Positions 12,229 through 26,350 of a stretch of 64,000 nucleotides of DNA are shown piece by piece. Under the pieces are notes generated by a model that saw only the letters and a program-made list of their open reading frames with translations, ran no database searches and was not told the origin of the DNA. How positions within the stretch are numbered: the stretch's first letter is position 1; the number at the start of each line of letters is the position of its first letter. Source of the stretch: Zeugodacus cucurbitae (Eukaryota; Arthropoda; Insecta; Diptera; Tephritidae); contig NC_071670.1 in the NCBI RefSeq assembly GCF_028554725.1, positions 51,697,501 to 51,761,500 on the forward strand, in the 5' to 3' direction. The position numbers were made by a program, and so were the translations under genes.

Positions 12229-15200
12229 CTGCAAAAACGGGCAAAGAGAAGAACATAGAAAGCAATTAAAAACTAAGTCAATGAAAATGGTTGCAGGTGG
12301 TGAAGAGACTTGAGATTAGCAGAGCACACACACACACGCATACTTGGAAGAAACACATAAGCAGTTGGCTTGGCAAAATATAATATAAAGACGGATATGC
12401 GGATACGTGGAGAATGCTCCTTGCGTTGCAGCCGTGTGTCCATTCGACCACATGGTCGCACTCTCGGACGGTCGGACGGTTGCTATTAGCTGCCTGACTG
12501 TTATGAATTAGTAATGGCACATCGGGACATGGGAAACCACATTAAAATGAGCTCGCTTACAACCTTTAAGCGGAGCGGAGGTGTAGAGAGAGTGTGGGTC
12601 TGGTCTTTTATGCTTGCCCATTTGCCATTTTATCAAGCTTGTCTTGACTTGCTTTGTTGTTGTTGCCGTTTTTTGTTTATGCACTTCTTTATTTCGCTAT
12701 AGACTGTTTATTTGTGCGCCACAAAGCCAAGCACCACCAAAGCGCATGCTAACCAAACAAGCCAGACTGCCGACCGACTGCCTCAGAGCTCGCCAGCCTG
12801 CCCCGCATCCACGGTCATGTCATGTCCAAGTCCGTGTTTAGTTGCGCTGAGTTCAGTTGCGTTGTGTTGCGTCGTGTGTCGACTGTATGCGCGGAGTCGG
12901 GTCAAGTCAAGTGTGTTGGCAGGTTTATGCGCCAAATCGCTGAACTTGACCAACAATAAAAACAACTACAACCGATAAAGTTTTAACAACAGCTATCTAG
13001 CTGGCAACAAGCACCAAACAGAACAACCAGCAACGGCAACAACAATAGCAACCACAACATAAACACCAAACAGCAACAGCAAATATAAATGCCGGACGGA
13101 CCATATAGCCGTTTCTTATGTTGATCCCACATCATCAACGCTTGTGAGATTATAAAATTTTATGATCTTCCCAATCAGTTCGCATCGGTGCTGCTGCCAT
13201 AAATGTATGCGTTTATCGCTCGACACTTTTTTGTTTTTGTTTTTATTGTTATTGTTATTTTGTGTTTTTCGCTGATGTTGTTGTTGTTGTTCGCTTTTGT
13301 ATTGTGGCTGTTGTTGTTTCACATTTATTGCCTGTTTTGTTGTTGCACATTTTATACGGTAGGAAATACATGGATAATTGCTCGCATTCAACATTCACCG
13401 CCACCAAAGCAACTACAATCGGCGCAGGAAGGATTCTTTGGAGTTTCCTTTTTTTCAACTATTTTACACATCTCGTCCGACATAAAACCCTGACGCGCGT
13501 TTCAATTGCGTTCAGGGTCTATGAGTGCAGCGCAAACTTTTTGACTAAGCTTTGACGGTTTTCATACAGAGATGGTCTTAGAACAGTGTTTCGAGTGGAA
13601 TTTAAGGTTACTTTTAGTCTTGGTCTCTACTCTCTCTCCAAATATGTTCGAAATCTGTCCTAAAAGCACTGAAGATACTATCTCTGTACTCTCAGAAAGG
13701 GTTGTCCCAGTAATTTTTTGAGTTTTTAAAGTAAATTATTCGATACTACTATCTTATCTCTTTAGATAATGATTCCTTTTGATCCCTTCTCAATAAATCT
13801 AGATTTTTAGTCTGACGTTTCTACGAAAGTTTTGACTATATACTTTGGATGATTATGTACATCGGGCCTTTTAGATGAAACATAATTTTCTTTTATAACT
13901 GTTTATTAGTTTCTTAAGGCCTTGATTCATTTAAATATAAATTTTATTTCACAAAAAAATCTCTCTGGAACTATGCTCCCATGCAAAAGGAGTTCGAGAG
14001 ATAATTCTGAGATTGTAAGAGACTGTGCTCGCGGTTTTGAGACATTATCGTATACATTTTAGACAAGTTCTTACAACAAATTATTTAGTATGACTTTGGC
14101 TAATGGCTTTAGAGATATAAATTCTTCCTATTGCCTTCGTAATTCAATTTTGACTATATAAGAACGAAATATTATCCACATGGGAGAAGGAGCTTATTTT
14201 CAGTAATCGTAATACAATGTGTCCTTAAAAAAAAGTACCGCTATTCTCTGATCGATACTTCAGATGGATTAATCTACTGTATAGCTGATGATCCTCCAGT
14301 TCTTGAACTGCCCGTAACATTTTTAGAGGTATTAACAAGAAATTTTGATATTTTTCAATTCACAGAAATATTTGCCCTAGTAACAACACGCTTCTACCAA
14401 CGATAAACCACTGTTTGACCCCTTGGTGTAGCCCACTGCCGATATTTTGCGATTTTTTACTGTTAAATTAGCGATCATGTCGGCTTAGTTTCTGTGTGCT
14501 CTTTGGCTGCCGCCACAACTTCGTATTGTTCGCTCATTTTATGTGTTATGTAGTTCAGCGTAGTCTTTAATGTCAGCTTTTCGCTGTTTATATCTTTCTC
14601 TGTCGTTGTTTTCTCCAGTCTTTTATGCGCGCGCACATTTGTTGGTTAACGACAGTGCGCCAAAGTTTCTACCAAATCCATATTTATGCGCCAAAAAAAA
14701 ACAACAAAGTGCATATATCAAAATTTTAGTGGCAACTCGGAAAGCAACGCAGCACTTTTTTGGGTTTTCGCTGCGGTTGTTAGTTTATATCTTTTTCAAT
14801 TTTTTTTATCTTCGGTTACCTTTTCGACAATTTAATGTGCGCCACTGCTTGGAATTTTGAATTTTTCTCAATGAAATTTTTATGATTTATGTCTTTTGGC
14901 TTGCGAAAACGTCATTATTTTTATGCGTCAATTTTTTTTTTAATTTTTAAAAAATTTGATGAATATGCAAAAGGGTTCGCATAGTAAACGACTTCTTGAA
15001 ACGCATTTCATTTGGTGGCTCAAATAGTTTCCAATGAAATTTTCGCTAATTTTTTTATTATCGTTTTTGATTTTTGCAATGTTTTACCAGAGTTTTGTGT
15101 TTTATTAGTTCTTATTTGCCTATTCCCTGGCAGGTCCATATATTACATTTTGTGGAGTTCATTTGAATTTTATTGTGTTGTGTTAGTCGGCTTTCAGCTT

Positions 15201-18200
15201 TCGGCGCTTGCTCGCTGAAATAATTGTTCGCGCCAAAGTGCTGCCAACACTTTTATTTTCGTGGGAGAATGACCGTCTGTCTGCATTTTTGCGCTTCGTT
15301 ACTTAGTTGGTCTGTCTAGCTGTCAGCTGTGCTACTTCCTGCTGTGCGCACAGGATTGATGTGTATTAATATGTTCTGCTGTGACTCTTCCTTTTTTGTA
15401 TACCGTGAATAATTATTATTTTTAAGAAGAACGGTGGTAACGGATTTTTAGTGCTTCGTATTTAAGCTTTATTCGAAATTTAAATAAACGTAAATGCAAC
15501 GTCCTAAAGTACTTTGTGTGACTAGATTCCTTTTTGAGGTATTTTGAAATGATCGTGGGGCGAATTCCAACGTGATGTAGGACACTTTTCTTACTCAAAT
15601 GTGTATATCACAGTTCATATGATGAGCTCTTTAACCTAATTCGATTAAGTCAATGTTTCGCGAGATTGTTTTTTTAATAATTTTTGGCAAATTATAAGAA
15701 GTTTTCTCTCACTTCTAAAAAGAGTTTTGAGATATTTCTACCATTATACGAAGCCTGACCTTACATACTCTTTTTTCCAACACTCCATTGACCTCATCTA
15801 AAGCTCTCACATTCATATTCGTGTCTTTTGAGCCCTAAATACGTATGCTTTGACTTTTTTTAACGAGCTTAGTGTACTTAATTTTGTTGTCTTTTATTAA
15901 GACAATTTGGCATCAATGAAGTATGTAGCTTAAACATATAAACTTAAACAAGTTTTATTTGTATAGAGAGTAAGTTATTTTTGGCAGAAAACCGAATTGG
16001 TTCCCACTTAAACTGTTGCAAATTTCACATTAGAATTCTATATGTGAAGAAAAGACTTAGCTGAAACTCTTAAATTTTATAGCTTGTTAGTTCGCTTAGT
16101 CTAGTTGTCCTAGTCTACTAACTAATTAGCTCAAAAATTTAGAATCTTTAGAGAAGTATGTGCAAAATAATTATGATAGCTTCCAAGAGGGTTTTTGACC
16201 TCACTAATGGGTAGTAATTCTACAAAAAGCTTTTTAGCCATAAAACATGATATTCACTTCATTAGCAAGATTTACAACTGTAATAAACACTTGGAATTCA
16301 TGAACGCTATCTTTTAATTACATTTTTTCTACTATAAGCGCAATTACTTCATATACTTTTTTCGTATTTCTTATATTTGGGACACTATACTAAAAGTATA
16401 ATTCAAAAATAATAAGTTAATTACACAATAACGCCACTATTTCGTTCGTTTCATAAATTCGTTTACAATTCTCAGCGGGTTTATATTTAATATGTCATAA
16501 GTCTTTTAACTGAAAAGTGATTTTGCATAATTTTGCGCGAGCTTTTTAAACTTAATTCAAGAAAAAAGAAAACTCACAATTTAAATAAAGTTAAATAAAG
16601 TTGATGCATAAAGTCCATAACTAACACAACTCAATTCCATCAACAAAAACAACAAATAAATACACATTTATTCACCACATCTTTTGATGTTTTATGAGCA
16701 GTTATTTGTAAAAGTAAACCTCAAAAACTCTGGCTGTCTGAAATGCAGCTGTCATGTTCAGTTTCAATTTCGATTTGAGTTGAGTTGTTTTTCACTTCAT
16801 GCCTCGTTGTTGTTGTTGCTGTTGATGTTTTTTTTTTCTTTTAACAGCTGTCACTTAGCCCGGTACTCTCGCATATGGTTGGTTTTGCAGTGAAATGTCA
16901 CTTTTGACAGTTCACTCGTTGGCAACGGTGCATTGCAGCAGGCAACCCGTTAAATGTGGGCTAAAAGCATTGCCAGCAAAATCGTATGCGCAATGACAGT
17001 GTGACAGCCCGTTTAGATGCACCTGCTGCAGTCGCAACAGCAACAAAATCAACTACTTGCCACAATGCATACTCGTCATTTTAAATGGGAGAGAGACTGG
17101 GTTTGCTCATTGCAAAAAGTGAAAAAATAAAAACGTTGTCAGCAATAACTGGTAATAACTCAGCGCTGCGCAGAATTGCAGGCTACTCAGCCAATATGCG
17201 ACAGCCACACCGACGGATCGTCGTACCCATTAAGCTCACTCACTCACTGACGGGCTGACAACATAAAATGTGGCAAAAGTAAATCACCAACAAACTGCAA
17301 ATACATTTTACAAACTTAACTTTGTTTTGTGTAGCCCGGAATGGCTGACGGTTTCGTATTTGTGTTCGTGTCATCCACATTTCAGTCAGTTTACGGACAG
17401 TTAGTTGTTGCAATCAAAAATATTTCAATTTATGGCTACATAAAATTCCCAAAAAAAAAAAAAAATATTTAAAATTATATGCTTTAGTGATAAAATAGTT
17501 GCAATTTAGGGCATATACCAAGTGCTGCAACTGTGAAACGAGGTTGCCGATGGCTATAAGTTTGTACTCTGTATGTAAATCGGTTGTTGCAATGTAGTAC
17601 GGAGGGTGTTTGTATGCATTTGGTATTACATTTTTATATTTTTATGAAGAATCTGTGTTAAAATTATGTAGTTAGTTAAGTAAATAACACGACAGTCATG
17701 AGCTTAAACTACTTTGGTATTTGAGTTGGAACTTCAAGGCAGCTTTTGCAGTTAATGTTTAGCTGATCTAAATATTTTTTAGAGCATGACAGTTACTTGA
17801 AGTTGATTTCAATTATTTTGAAACACATTTAGTAAAACTAAACTTTTTGGGGTTAGGGTTACTTGATAGGGGATAGCTAAGCGCCAATTCAAACTGGTGA
17901 AGTCCAGTTCAATGGAATATACTCATATAGTATCTAAGTAGAGCTTACGGTCAGGATTTCATAATGACATGATTTGTCTATTGAATGACGAAAGTTGTCA
18001 GAATGGGGTTTCTTCCTATATCTTCAAGCTTTGAAGTATTAACTTTATAATGATTTAGTTAGATAATTCATTTAACTATAACGATATCGCGATCCTAAGA
18101 TTAAAATGTCATAACTCTTCGGCTTTCAGCAATATCGGCAAGCTAGTCTTATCAGCTTTGTGATGAATTCGAGTCCTTTCATAATTTTTGAGGGTTCAAA

Positions 18201-18359
18201 CCATATCAAAAGTTTTTCTCATCACAAAAATGATGCCAAGTATTTAAATGGGACTCCTGATAAGGAATCAACCACAATACTTAACCTCATCGATTGTGAG
18301 GCAAGTGTAAAACTAGAACGAGACCTTTAAAATCTTCTATGCCATATCTAATCTATGTA
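12229..18359 (-). other. Lim1: Lim1 giant intron, right-hand (3') part
   Basis: This is the first 6 kb beside the 11964-12228 exon, within the intron spanning 12229-41346. No frame is supportable. It alternates moderately GC-rich stretches with TTG/CAA microsatellites and many GCGCCAAA-like words (12.3-13.5, 14.4-15.4, 16.6-17.6 kb) and AT-rich degenerate blocks (13.55-14.4, 15.4-16.6, 17.7-18.36 kb). The first kind are the more plausible homes for enhancers of a homeobox gene, but no specific site can be defended. Confidence 0.5.
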
Positions 18360-18740
18360 GATGACCCCGTCTAATCGAAACATCCATTTGAATAGAACCA
18401 TTTTACGCGTCAGACCATGAGTCCATTTTGTTTTTGACAGCTGTGACCATTTCTATAATTGAGAAAGATTCTATTTATAAGATCCCGCCTAGTCAAAACA
18501 TCCATCTAGACATGAATAGAGCCATTTTCCGCGTCAGGTCATGAGTTCAACTTGATTTTAACAGCTTTAGCCTTTTCTATAATTGAAGAAGATCTATGGA
18601 GAAGACCCGATCTAGTCCAAATATCCAGGTAGAAATAAATAGAACAATTTCTCCGCGTCAGATCAAGAGTCTATATTTACTTTAACAGCTCTAACCTTTT
18701 CTCTAAGTCAGGAAGATCATTGGAGAAGACTAGTTGTGAC
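18360..18740 (+). repeat. Tandem repeat, about 121-base unit, three copies
   Basis: Three successive units start near 18360, 18479 and 18602. Each contains CCCGTCTAATC-like, CATCCA, GAATAGAACCATTTT, CGCGTCAG-TCA-GAGT, TTT-ACAGCT-T-ACC and TTCTAT-ATTGA-GAAGAT blocks in that order. Divergence between units is roughly 15-25 percent by eye, so this is an old minisatellite. It has no coding capacity. Confidence 0.8.
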
Positions 18741-21700
18741 TTTGTTTGCTTTCTGCGGTAAAATTTCAGATTAAAAGCGATGTGTTCTTTTTGTTGGAAG
18801 ATTTAGAAACATCCTAATTAGGCTCAAACCGTTTATCCCCTTGGATCTGCTCTACTCTGCTTTGCTACGTGACATTGCTGTTGTTGCTTTTTTTGGGCGC
18901 CTGATTATAGACCATTTTGCGGGCGGAACACTTTAAACACCCCGCTTTGCCTAAAAAACTTGCAAATTATTGGTTTCCCCCTTGAGTGTTGGGTGTTTCA
19001 AGAAGACTGCCCGTAAGACAACTTAGGGGCACAGACGTCATATGCGAAAGCGCCTACTTTTACCGCCAAACCAGGTGCTTATTATGCGGCGTACAACAAC
19101 AACAACACATACATATGCTGAAAGTTCGAATTGTCGGTTGCCGGCGACGTGGCTGGCGGCACTGGAGGCGAACGGCGAACGGTGTGTGCCTCCGTTTAAA
19201 TATAATTTACCATAATTTTTTCAACAGAAGAAGTTAATCACAACAACAACAACAACAACAAATTTCGCGTTATACATATTTTGTCTGTGTTGTTGTTGTT
19301 ATAGTTGATATTATGATGACCGCTGTCGTTGCGCCAAACAACAATAATAATCATATTGGCCAATATGCCAAGCGTAACCTGTAATTTGGCTAAATGATCG
19401 AAAATGATGTTCTGCAAATGATCCGCTTTGTCTTTGCGTTGAGCGACGAGCGACGAACGTTCAACACAATTCAAACATCCTTCAGCGAAAAAAGGCAGCA
19501 ACCAAGCATTTTAGCTGCTTGATCAGCTGCGATCGGCGGTCAGTTAAAGTCAATTGTACCCGAAGGAGGGGCGTGAAGTGGCAATGCGGCAAATAAAATT
19601 GCTGCAAAAACAAGCGTAAAGTGCGGAAATAAAATATTAGCTGACATGAAACATGAGTGCGCGTTGTTCCGCAAACGCGTCGCACTCGCTGCCGGCGGCG
19701 GCAAGAAGATCGTTGGTAATGATCGACGCGTTCAGAAAAAATGCGATGACCAGGCAGTAACTGTAATTGTTGCTGGCCATGTGTTGTTGCTTAAATTGCT
19801 GTTGTTGTTGTTGTTGAGTGAGCTTTAAGTTGTTGTTGTTGTCAGTTTATTGTTTTTTTTTTTTGTAATTTTTTGAGGTTATGTAGCGCATTTGCTAATT
19901 GGGGCGTATAATCGCTTTCAACGCGTCCAAAAGCAATAATTTGTGGGCCAGTGTTGTAGTTGGCCTTCTTATATCTGTATATATCTTTGTTTGACTGCAT
20001 TTATATTGGAGAAAATTTTAACATTTTCATAAGTCTTCAAAGTGATGACGTCAATTATGCTTATTATGTCGAGCAGTAAGCGATCAGATGAACATTCGAT
20101 CATACGGTGCATTCCAGTTGTTATTGCGTGGAAGGCAAGTTAGCTTAAAGCTGCAGCGCTCGAAACTTGAACGCTTGCTGCATTTAGTTGTTAGTATGCT
20201 CTACCATTTTAAGCTATTTCTGCGTAAAAAGCGCTACTTTTTTTAACTCGCATGTTGTTAGTGTTGTTTCCAGCGCATATTGATTGTTTAATATGTTTTA
20301 TGTTGTTTAACACAACAACTTTCAAGTTCAACAACTCGCTGCGCATAAATATCATCGATGATGTTGTTGTTGTTGTTGATCTTTTAACACCTTTAGCCCT
20401 CATAACAATCATCATTTCCTTCATCTTATTTGTCTTATGTGGCTGGCAGTGTAGCAAATCTGCTAAGTTATAAACCGTGTAGAAATGAAATTTTCAAACG
20501 ATTTCTAATCACACACACACACACACACATAGAGAATAAATGTAATTGATTACACCATAACATCATTAGTGTGTGCTGCATATGCTCGCCAAATCGGCGA
20601 AAATCAGTTGAAAAGAGATGCAAGAAAATATATAGACTTCCTATAAAACTAACTACTTTTAGTTGTTGTTGTTATTGTTTTTTTCTTTTCTTGATAAATT
20701 ACTGCCTGTATTTATTATTACTAATGCTTTAGCTACTTGCATCGATCATCTACGCTTCATAGTTATCTCCTCACATATGCCATGAATTAATCGTCGACAA
20801 GTGTTGGTGCTTCACCAGAACAAAAAAAAAACAGCGGCAATTCGCTACACCACAAGCTAAAGCTTGACTTCACATGCTAGTAGCATTGCTAAGCAAGTAT
20901 GATTAGCTAATCGAATACACCGCCGAGTTGAGCGCGGCTGAAAGCTTGAAACAGCTGTCATTTGCCATCAGCGCTGTTATTATAACCGACACTCGCTTAA
21001 TAGCATGCTGATTGCAACCCTGCGCGCAGCTGATTTGTGTTTAAGGATTTTCCTCGAAAGACAAATATTGTGTCTTGGTTGACATTTGGAGCGCTTACCC
21101 AAATAATAGCACACAAAACTAATAACTAATTGTCGTAAAATTATGTGAAAAGCAAGATTCATAAGTAATTATGCGGCTATCAGGGCGCGAGGCTTTGAAG
21201 TCCAGTTTGCAACGCTTTTCAAGACAATCAAACAGATGTCCAGCAAGAGCAAGCAATATCAAGCAAGGAGTAATGCCATAAAATAAAATAGTTTACAAAT
21301 ATCAATAATACGCTTGAGTGAGCTGAAGAGACCGCAGCCGAACTGACAGATGTGGACGTGGGCGCAACGAAAACCTGGTACGATATACTTATACATATGG
21401 ACGTAGCTGAATTTTATGATAATTTCTTGGCTCGTTTCGTAACAGAGGAGGGGAATTGTCTGCTTAAAACGTGTATAAATAATAAGAAGTGATAGAAGAG
21501 CTCTTCAATTTCATAATTTTTATATAGAAAGTAGTTTTTCTGGATGAAAATGGAGCTTTCAACGAAGCAGAAACTTAGAAGATCCGCTTTAGTAGATAGA
21601 TACAGCCGAAGCTAGTTAACAGAATAGGAATAGCGGTCGGAAGTCCACTGACTTTAAGCCGAGCTGTGAGAATCGGTACTTGTCAGAGGGAGTCCCATAT

Positions 21701-24700
21701 CTGCTCAGGATCGTATTGTTTTAGACGAACTCGATATACGTTATGTCGATTAAAAGCGAAACAATGGTTTATATTCTCGAGTCGAAAACTGCACAGTTAC
21801 ACCTCGCCAGTATTCCAGTCTTCCTAGCTTCCAAACCAAAGTACCCTTTAATGGAAATTGATTTGTGTAGAAAATCTTGAGAAATGCTTGGACAGATCCT
21901 TCCGAACCTAATACACATGATGCAGAAATATCTGTAGAAATGATATACTCGTAGTACATTCCCAACTAGTTTGAGAGATGAACCCGACATGCATCAGACC
22001 AATCCTCACTTATGGAGCTGTGGTATAGTGGTGATCTCTGCAGCCATTCTGCATTTCATACAGATTTCTGAAGATAGAATGTTGGCTATAAAGACGTCAT
22101 AGATCCTTGAGAATCTCTATCTTAAGAATCAAAATATCATCAAACCATCAAAAAGTAATCCTGGGATTCTAGTAGTCCTCTCTTCAAGAAACGAGGGGAA
22201 GCAATGATTTCGAACTTGCAATCATTGATTTTAGCCGCCAAACACATATTTGTTAAAGTATACATGTTCATCTCAGAAGGATCACATTACAACAATACAA
22301 AGTTGCTGTGTGGTAAGGAGAATTGGCGATGGTCATAAAGCAACTGTGTTCATTAAAGACAAGGCAATCGAAAAACTCAATTGTTTCGAAATTAAGTTTC
22401 GATGATTCGGCGATTTTTCTTTTGTTCAGGGCGTTGCGTGGAGCGGTGCGGTGCGGCGTGTGAGTCGAAAGGCCACACCAAATGGCAATTCATGAATGTA
22501 ACTAAATGAATACGCAGGAAAATGAAAAAGTGTTTATGGGCCCTAACACAACAGATGCCATAGCACAGTGTTGCAAGTTGTGTTGTGTGCGCATACAAAC
22601 GAAATTGCGGTGAAAAGTTATCAAAACTATGCGCAACTCTGTGGGCGCTATTGTAATTGTAAATTGTAAACTCATCTAACGCCAATGTGATTTTTTTTTT
22701 TGGTTTCCTCCAGTATGCTCCAGCATTTTTTGGTTGCACATGTTTTTCGGCGCCTCTTTGTTGTTTCGGCATTGTTTGTTACATAGTTTGCAGTTGGCCC
22801 CCCTCACCCACTCTCGCGCTGATTTGTTATTTTCATTGATTGGTTGATTTGCGGCGGTTCGTCTTGGTTGTCGTTTTGTTTAGCGCTGGCGCTTTTTGGT
22901 TAGCGGTTTCGCGATTGGTCTATTCCGTTTATTTTGGCAGTTGGTCCATTGGTTATTTTCATGATTTGATTTTGGTTGGTCCATTAGTTGTTCATTGTTG
23001 TATGTTGGCACTTTTATGATTATTGTTTGTTGTTTGGCGAACAGTGTGTTCAGAAGTGATGTGAGTGTTTGAAGGAACGTTTTTGCTTGAGGCGAGTTGA
23101 AGTTGTGAGTTGAGAACTAAGGTGGTTCTCAAATCTCTAGGGTTGTTTTTCTACGGTATCTTGGCTGAAGAGTCGATAATATTTTTAGAGAAAATGTAGT
23201 TTATTTGTCTATGTTCTAAGGAAACTTCGGACTCTATTTTGAAGACGAGCGTTTTTCCTCTAGATTTGGTGTATAATGTTGAAAATCGAATTTCAAAGCA
23301 TTAAGTTCCACAGTTTTAATAAAAACTTACAACGTTTCGAAATTCTTTGAGTCTGAATACATATAATCCGCTAGGTGGAGCTCTTCTCTTACTAAATTTC
23401 GAGACCTTATATTTTCGAACCATAATACTGAATTTCGAAACTTCATAAAAGGCTGACAGCAACAACAAAATTCAATAGCAAACTCTAGAAGTTAATTATT
23501 GAGATGGTTTTTGAGAATAACTAGTAACTAGTAAATATTTTATAACGGCAGATAGGACGGATTTCACTTTTGCTCGGCAGTCAGTTTCGAAAACTCTATC
23601 TCTCTAAGTACACAAATCCTAAGATAATACTCTTTGAGTAATCTTTTAGGTAAGTTTTTGTCAAAATTTTTTAAGTTAAGAGTTTCTTCTCAAAAACAAA
23701 AAATTTGGTTCCCTCTTTTCTTCTTTCACATGTATTTCTGAAATAATTTTTTCGAAAATATAGTATTTGTAACCATATTTTTCTAACACACTGTATTACA
23801 TATCGTTGGCAAAAAAAAAACAACAACAAAAACAAAAGTATTCGAACAATGGCGAACAGTCGGCGCCGGGCTAATCAAATTTCATTCAAATCTTGCGCTT
23901 TGGAAAAAATAGTCAGCCAGCTAAGTTTTGGTGAAACGAAAAAAATGAACATAGCGCCTGACTGAGAGACCCGTGGACTTAATACCAACCAACATGATTT
24001 TTTTCAATTTCACGCTTTTTTTTCCTTCTACCAAAAAATTAGTTGCATGACTAAATAAAATGTGAGTAAATTTCAACTAGAAATGAAAATATTACAACAA
24101 CAACAAACACAGCTAATTAACTTTTCTAAAATGCAGCGCTGCAAGTAGCAAGCTAAGTTGACTTAGTAAGACGCTGTGCTTTTCCAAAGACCGACGGCAC
24201 GATTGCGGTTAACGGCGGCGGCACGCTCGTGTTGCCTGCCGCTTAGCTACCGCTCACCTGCGCGTCGATAAACGGCAAAAAAAGCGACTTGAGAAATAGT
24301 CATTGTATTTGCTGTTGTTGTTGTTGTTGTCATGTAGCTGTCAGTTAGTTTTTCTGTGCTTAACTGTAATCGAAAAAGAGTTGTACTTGCTACTTGAACA
24401 CTGGTGATGACTGGCAATTTGTCTCCACAAAATATCTGTATACTTCAACCTTTTTTTTCAACCGATAGCGCCAGTGTTAACGCCTCCTATTCCCTCTCTC
24501 AATTTATACAAATATATTATTTCTTTACACTTTCTGCCAAGTCATGTTGCAAGGAAGTAGCGTGTTACGAGTCGCACAGCGGGGGTGGGGCGGTGCGGTT
24601 GTAGGCGTTGTGCGGTAGTAAGGAAATTTGTGTGTTGTCCAAAATGAAAGGGCAATAAAATAAGCAATATTATTAAACAATGAAACAACAACAACAGCAA

Positions 24701-25679
24701 CAATGTAGATTGTATGCTAGCAGCACCTACGAGCGTATAGAAGTGCCGACGGTCGGTGTGTAGCTGCGGCGACCTCCGCCCGGCGGCAATTTTTGTTTTT
24801 ATCAAAGTAATGCCGTCGCTACTACATAGATACACTCCACATACACTAAATAACCCATTTATTCAAGTACCCCCGCTTGAAGACTCTCCGCTTTACAGTA
24901 GGCGATTGGTAGGCAATGACAGCCAAAAAAAAAAGATGGTCAATTCATAAAATTAATCGTTTGTTGATGAGTTGTTGAAATCGGACGCGTGTTTCCCATT
25001 GTTTCGACTATTAGCCGCAAAGTGGGCTTTTCATCAAATCAACAACGCCACAGCGACAACAACAACAACATCAGGCGCGGTGGCGGTGTCTTCAAGCTGC
25101 TGTCTGTCTATCGTTCTTCTGTCTGTCCATCTGTTTTGCCCACTCTCTTTCTCTTGTCGGCTACTTGACGTTTGTTGTTTTTCCTCTACCAATTTACCAC
25201 TATTTGTTGAATAGTAAGAAAAATTTGAGCATAAATGCGTTGATTAGTTGCCCTTTGTGCATTTTAATGATTTGTTTTTATTTGTTGTTTATACGTGCAT
25301 ACACACACATATCATTTAAAGGGTCTTTTGAATTTCGAAAACGCTCGTGTTGCGGTTAAATTGCGGTTTGAATTGCAGTTAATTGTCGGTTGAGATTACA
25401 TAGAAATTTTTTTATTTGTGGAAAATTGTTGGAGTTATGAAGATTTAGCAAGAGATACTGAGAGGGGTATTTAATGAATCTTTTTTGGAAGTTGGTTTTG
25501 AAGCTTTAGAAAATGCTTAGTTTTTTTAAATGTAAGATTTTGTAATGGAATACTAAAATTATTTTATATTCATATCAAATATAAGTTTTCAAACAGTATT
25601 TTTTCAATAAACTAAAAATATTTCGATAGTACGTGGATAGATCTAATTATATGGAAAGTAATATTAAAATTTGAATTTT
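18741..25679 (-). other. Lim1: Lim1 giant intron, section with no gene
   Basis: No supported gene. GC-balanced stretches with CAA/TTG microsatellites lie at 18.9-21.4, 22.4-23.1 and 24.1-25.4 kb. AT-rich degenerate blocks lie at 21.4-22.4 and 23.1-23.8 kb. In the block near 22.0 kb the plus strand reads RPILTYGAVV followed by a stop, which resembles the conserved RPILTYG-VVWW piece near the end of LINE reverse transcriptases. It is too short and broken to define an element. An (AC)n tract sits at about 20510-20529. Confidence 0.45.
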
Positions 25680-26350
25680 TGAGTTTTAACAAAAAAAACC
25701 TGACTTTTTTGGTCAAAATTTCGCCATATATGGATCTGATCGTTCATTAACTACATAATGTGTGTAAATTTCTTTAGAACTTTTTGAGATATCTTGTCCA
25801 CCGACTTGAGAAAATTAGTTTTGAGATAAAGCCGTTTAAAGTTTTTCATTCATACTGACGTTGCCTGATGGGCGGAACTTCCAAAGGGTATATCTCTTAG
25901 AATATTACTCGGATTGATTTGATATTTTTGGATAATGTTTTAAACATGTTGCACTATTTAACACTTTTAGCCCCGCGTGCCCACCCGTGGTCATTTTTTT
26001 TCTGCACCGGTGGACCGCATGCTGACGAAGGGTTGTGCTTTAGCTTTGACAAGCTTTGACCAAAATTTGTTTACTTAGTTTTATTGATTTTTTGCGATTG
26101 AGGTGACTTTGTGATATTTATTTTGGATAAACCAAATCCATTTTTGTTGTTTTTTTCCTGTTTTTTTTTGTGACCACCGGTGGTCACGATGTCCCATAAT
26201 GAAAATCCACCAATGTCCACGGGTGGTCACATTGTCCCAAATCGTCAAAACATAAATGTCCACCGGTGGGGCACGCGGGGCTCAAAGTGTTAATAAGAGG
26301 AAACATTTTTTTTTTTTAATCTTGAAATTTTGACCCACCCACCTAATCCC
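25680..26350 (+). repeat. Older interspersed repeat interrupted by a MITE
   Basis: The left part (25680-25961) shares ordered phrases with the repeat at 8640-8975. The right part resumes at 26294 with an AAATTTTGACCCACC-like stretch. The MITE at 25962-26289 sits between them, so the host repeat was there first. It has no coding capacity, and the family was not identified. Confidence 0.4.
25962..26289. mobile_element. piggyBac-like MITE with TTAA target duplication
   Basis: The 328-base element starts CACTTTTAGCCCCGCGTGCC and ends with the inverse (GGGGCACGCGGGGCTCAAAGTG). It is flanked on both sides by TTAA (25958-25961 and 26290-26293). A TTAA duplication is the hallmark of the piggyBac superfamily. 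Inside are repeated palindromic motifs built on CCACCGGTGG: about 26019-26028 (in part), 26174-26185 as ACCACCGGTGGT, a CCACGGGTGG variant near 26217, and CCACCGGTGG at the right end. These look like sub-terminal transposase-binding repeats. There is no transposase ORF, so it would depend on a relative elsewhere. The superfamily call rests on the TTAA and the inverted ends. Confidence 0.8.

Noticed and set aside
21990..22035. RPILTYGAVV-like LINE fragment
   Set aside because: Only ten residues before a stop and no convincing extension on either side; recorded within the intron entry only.
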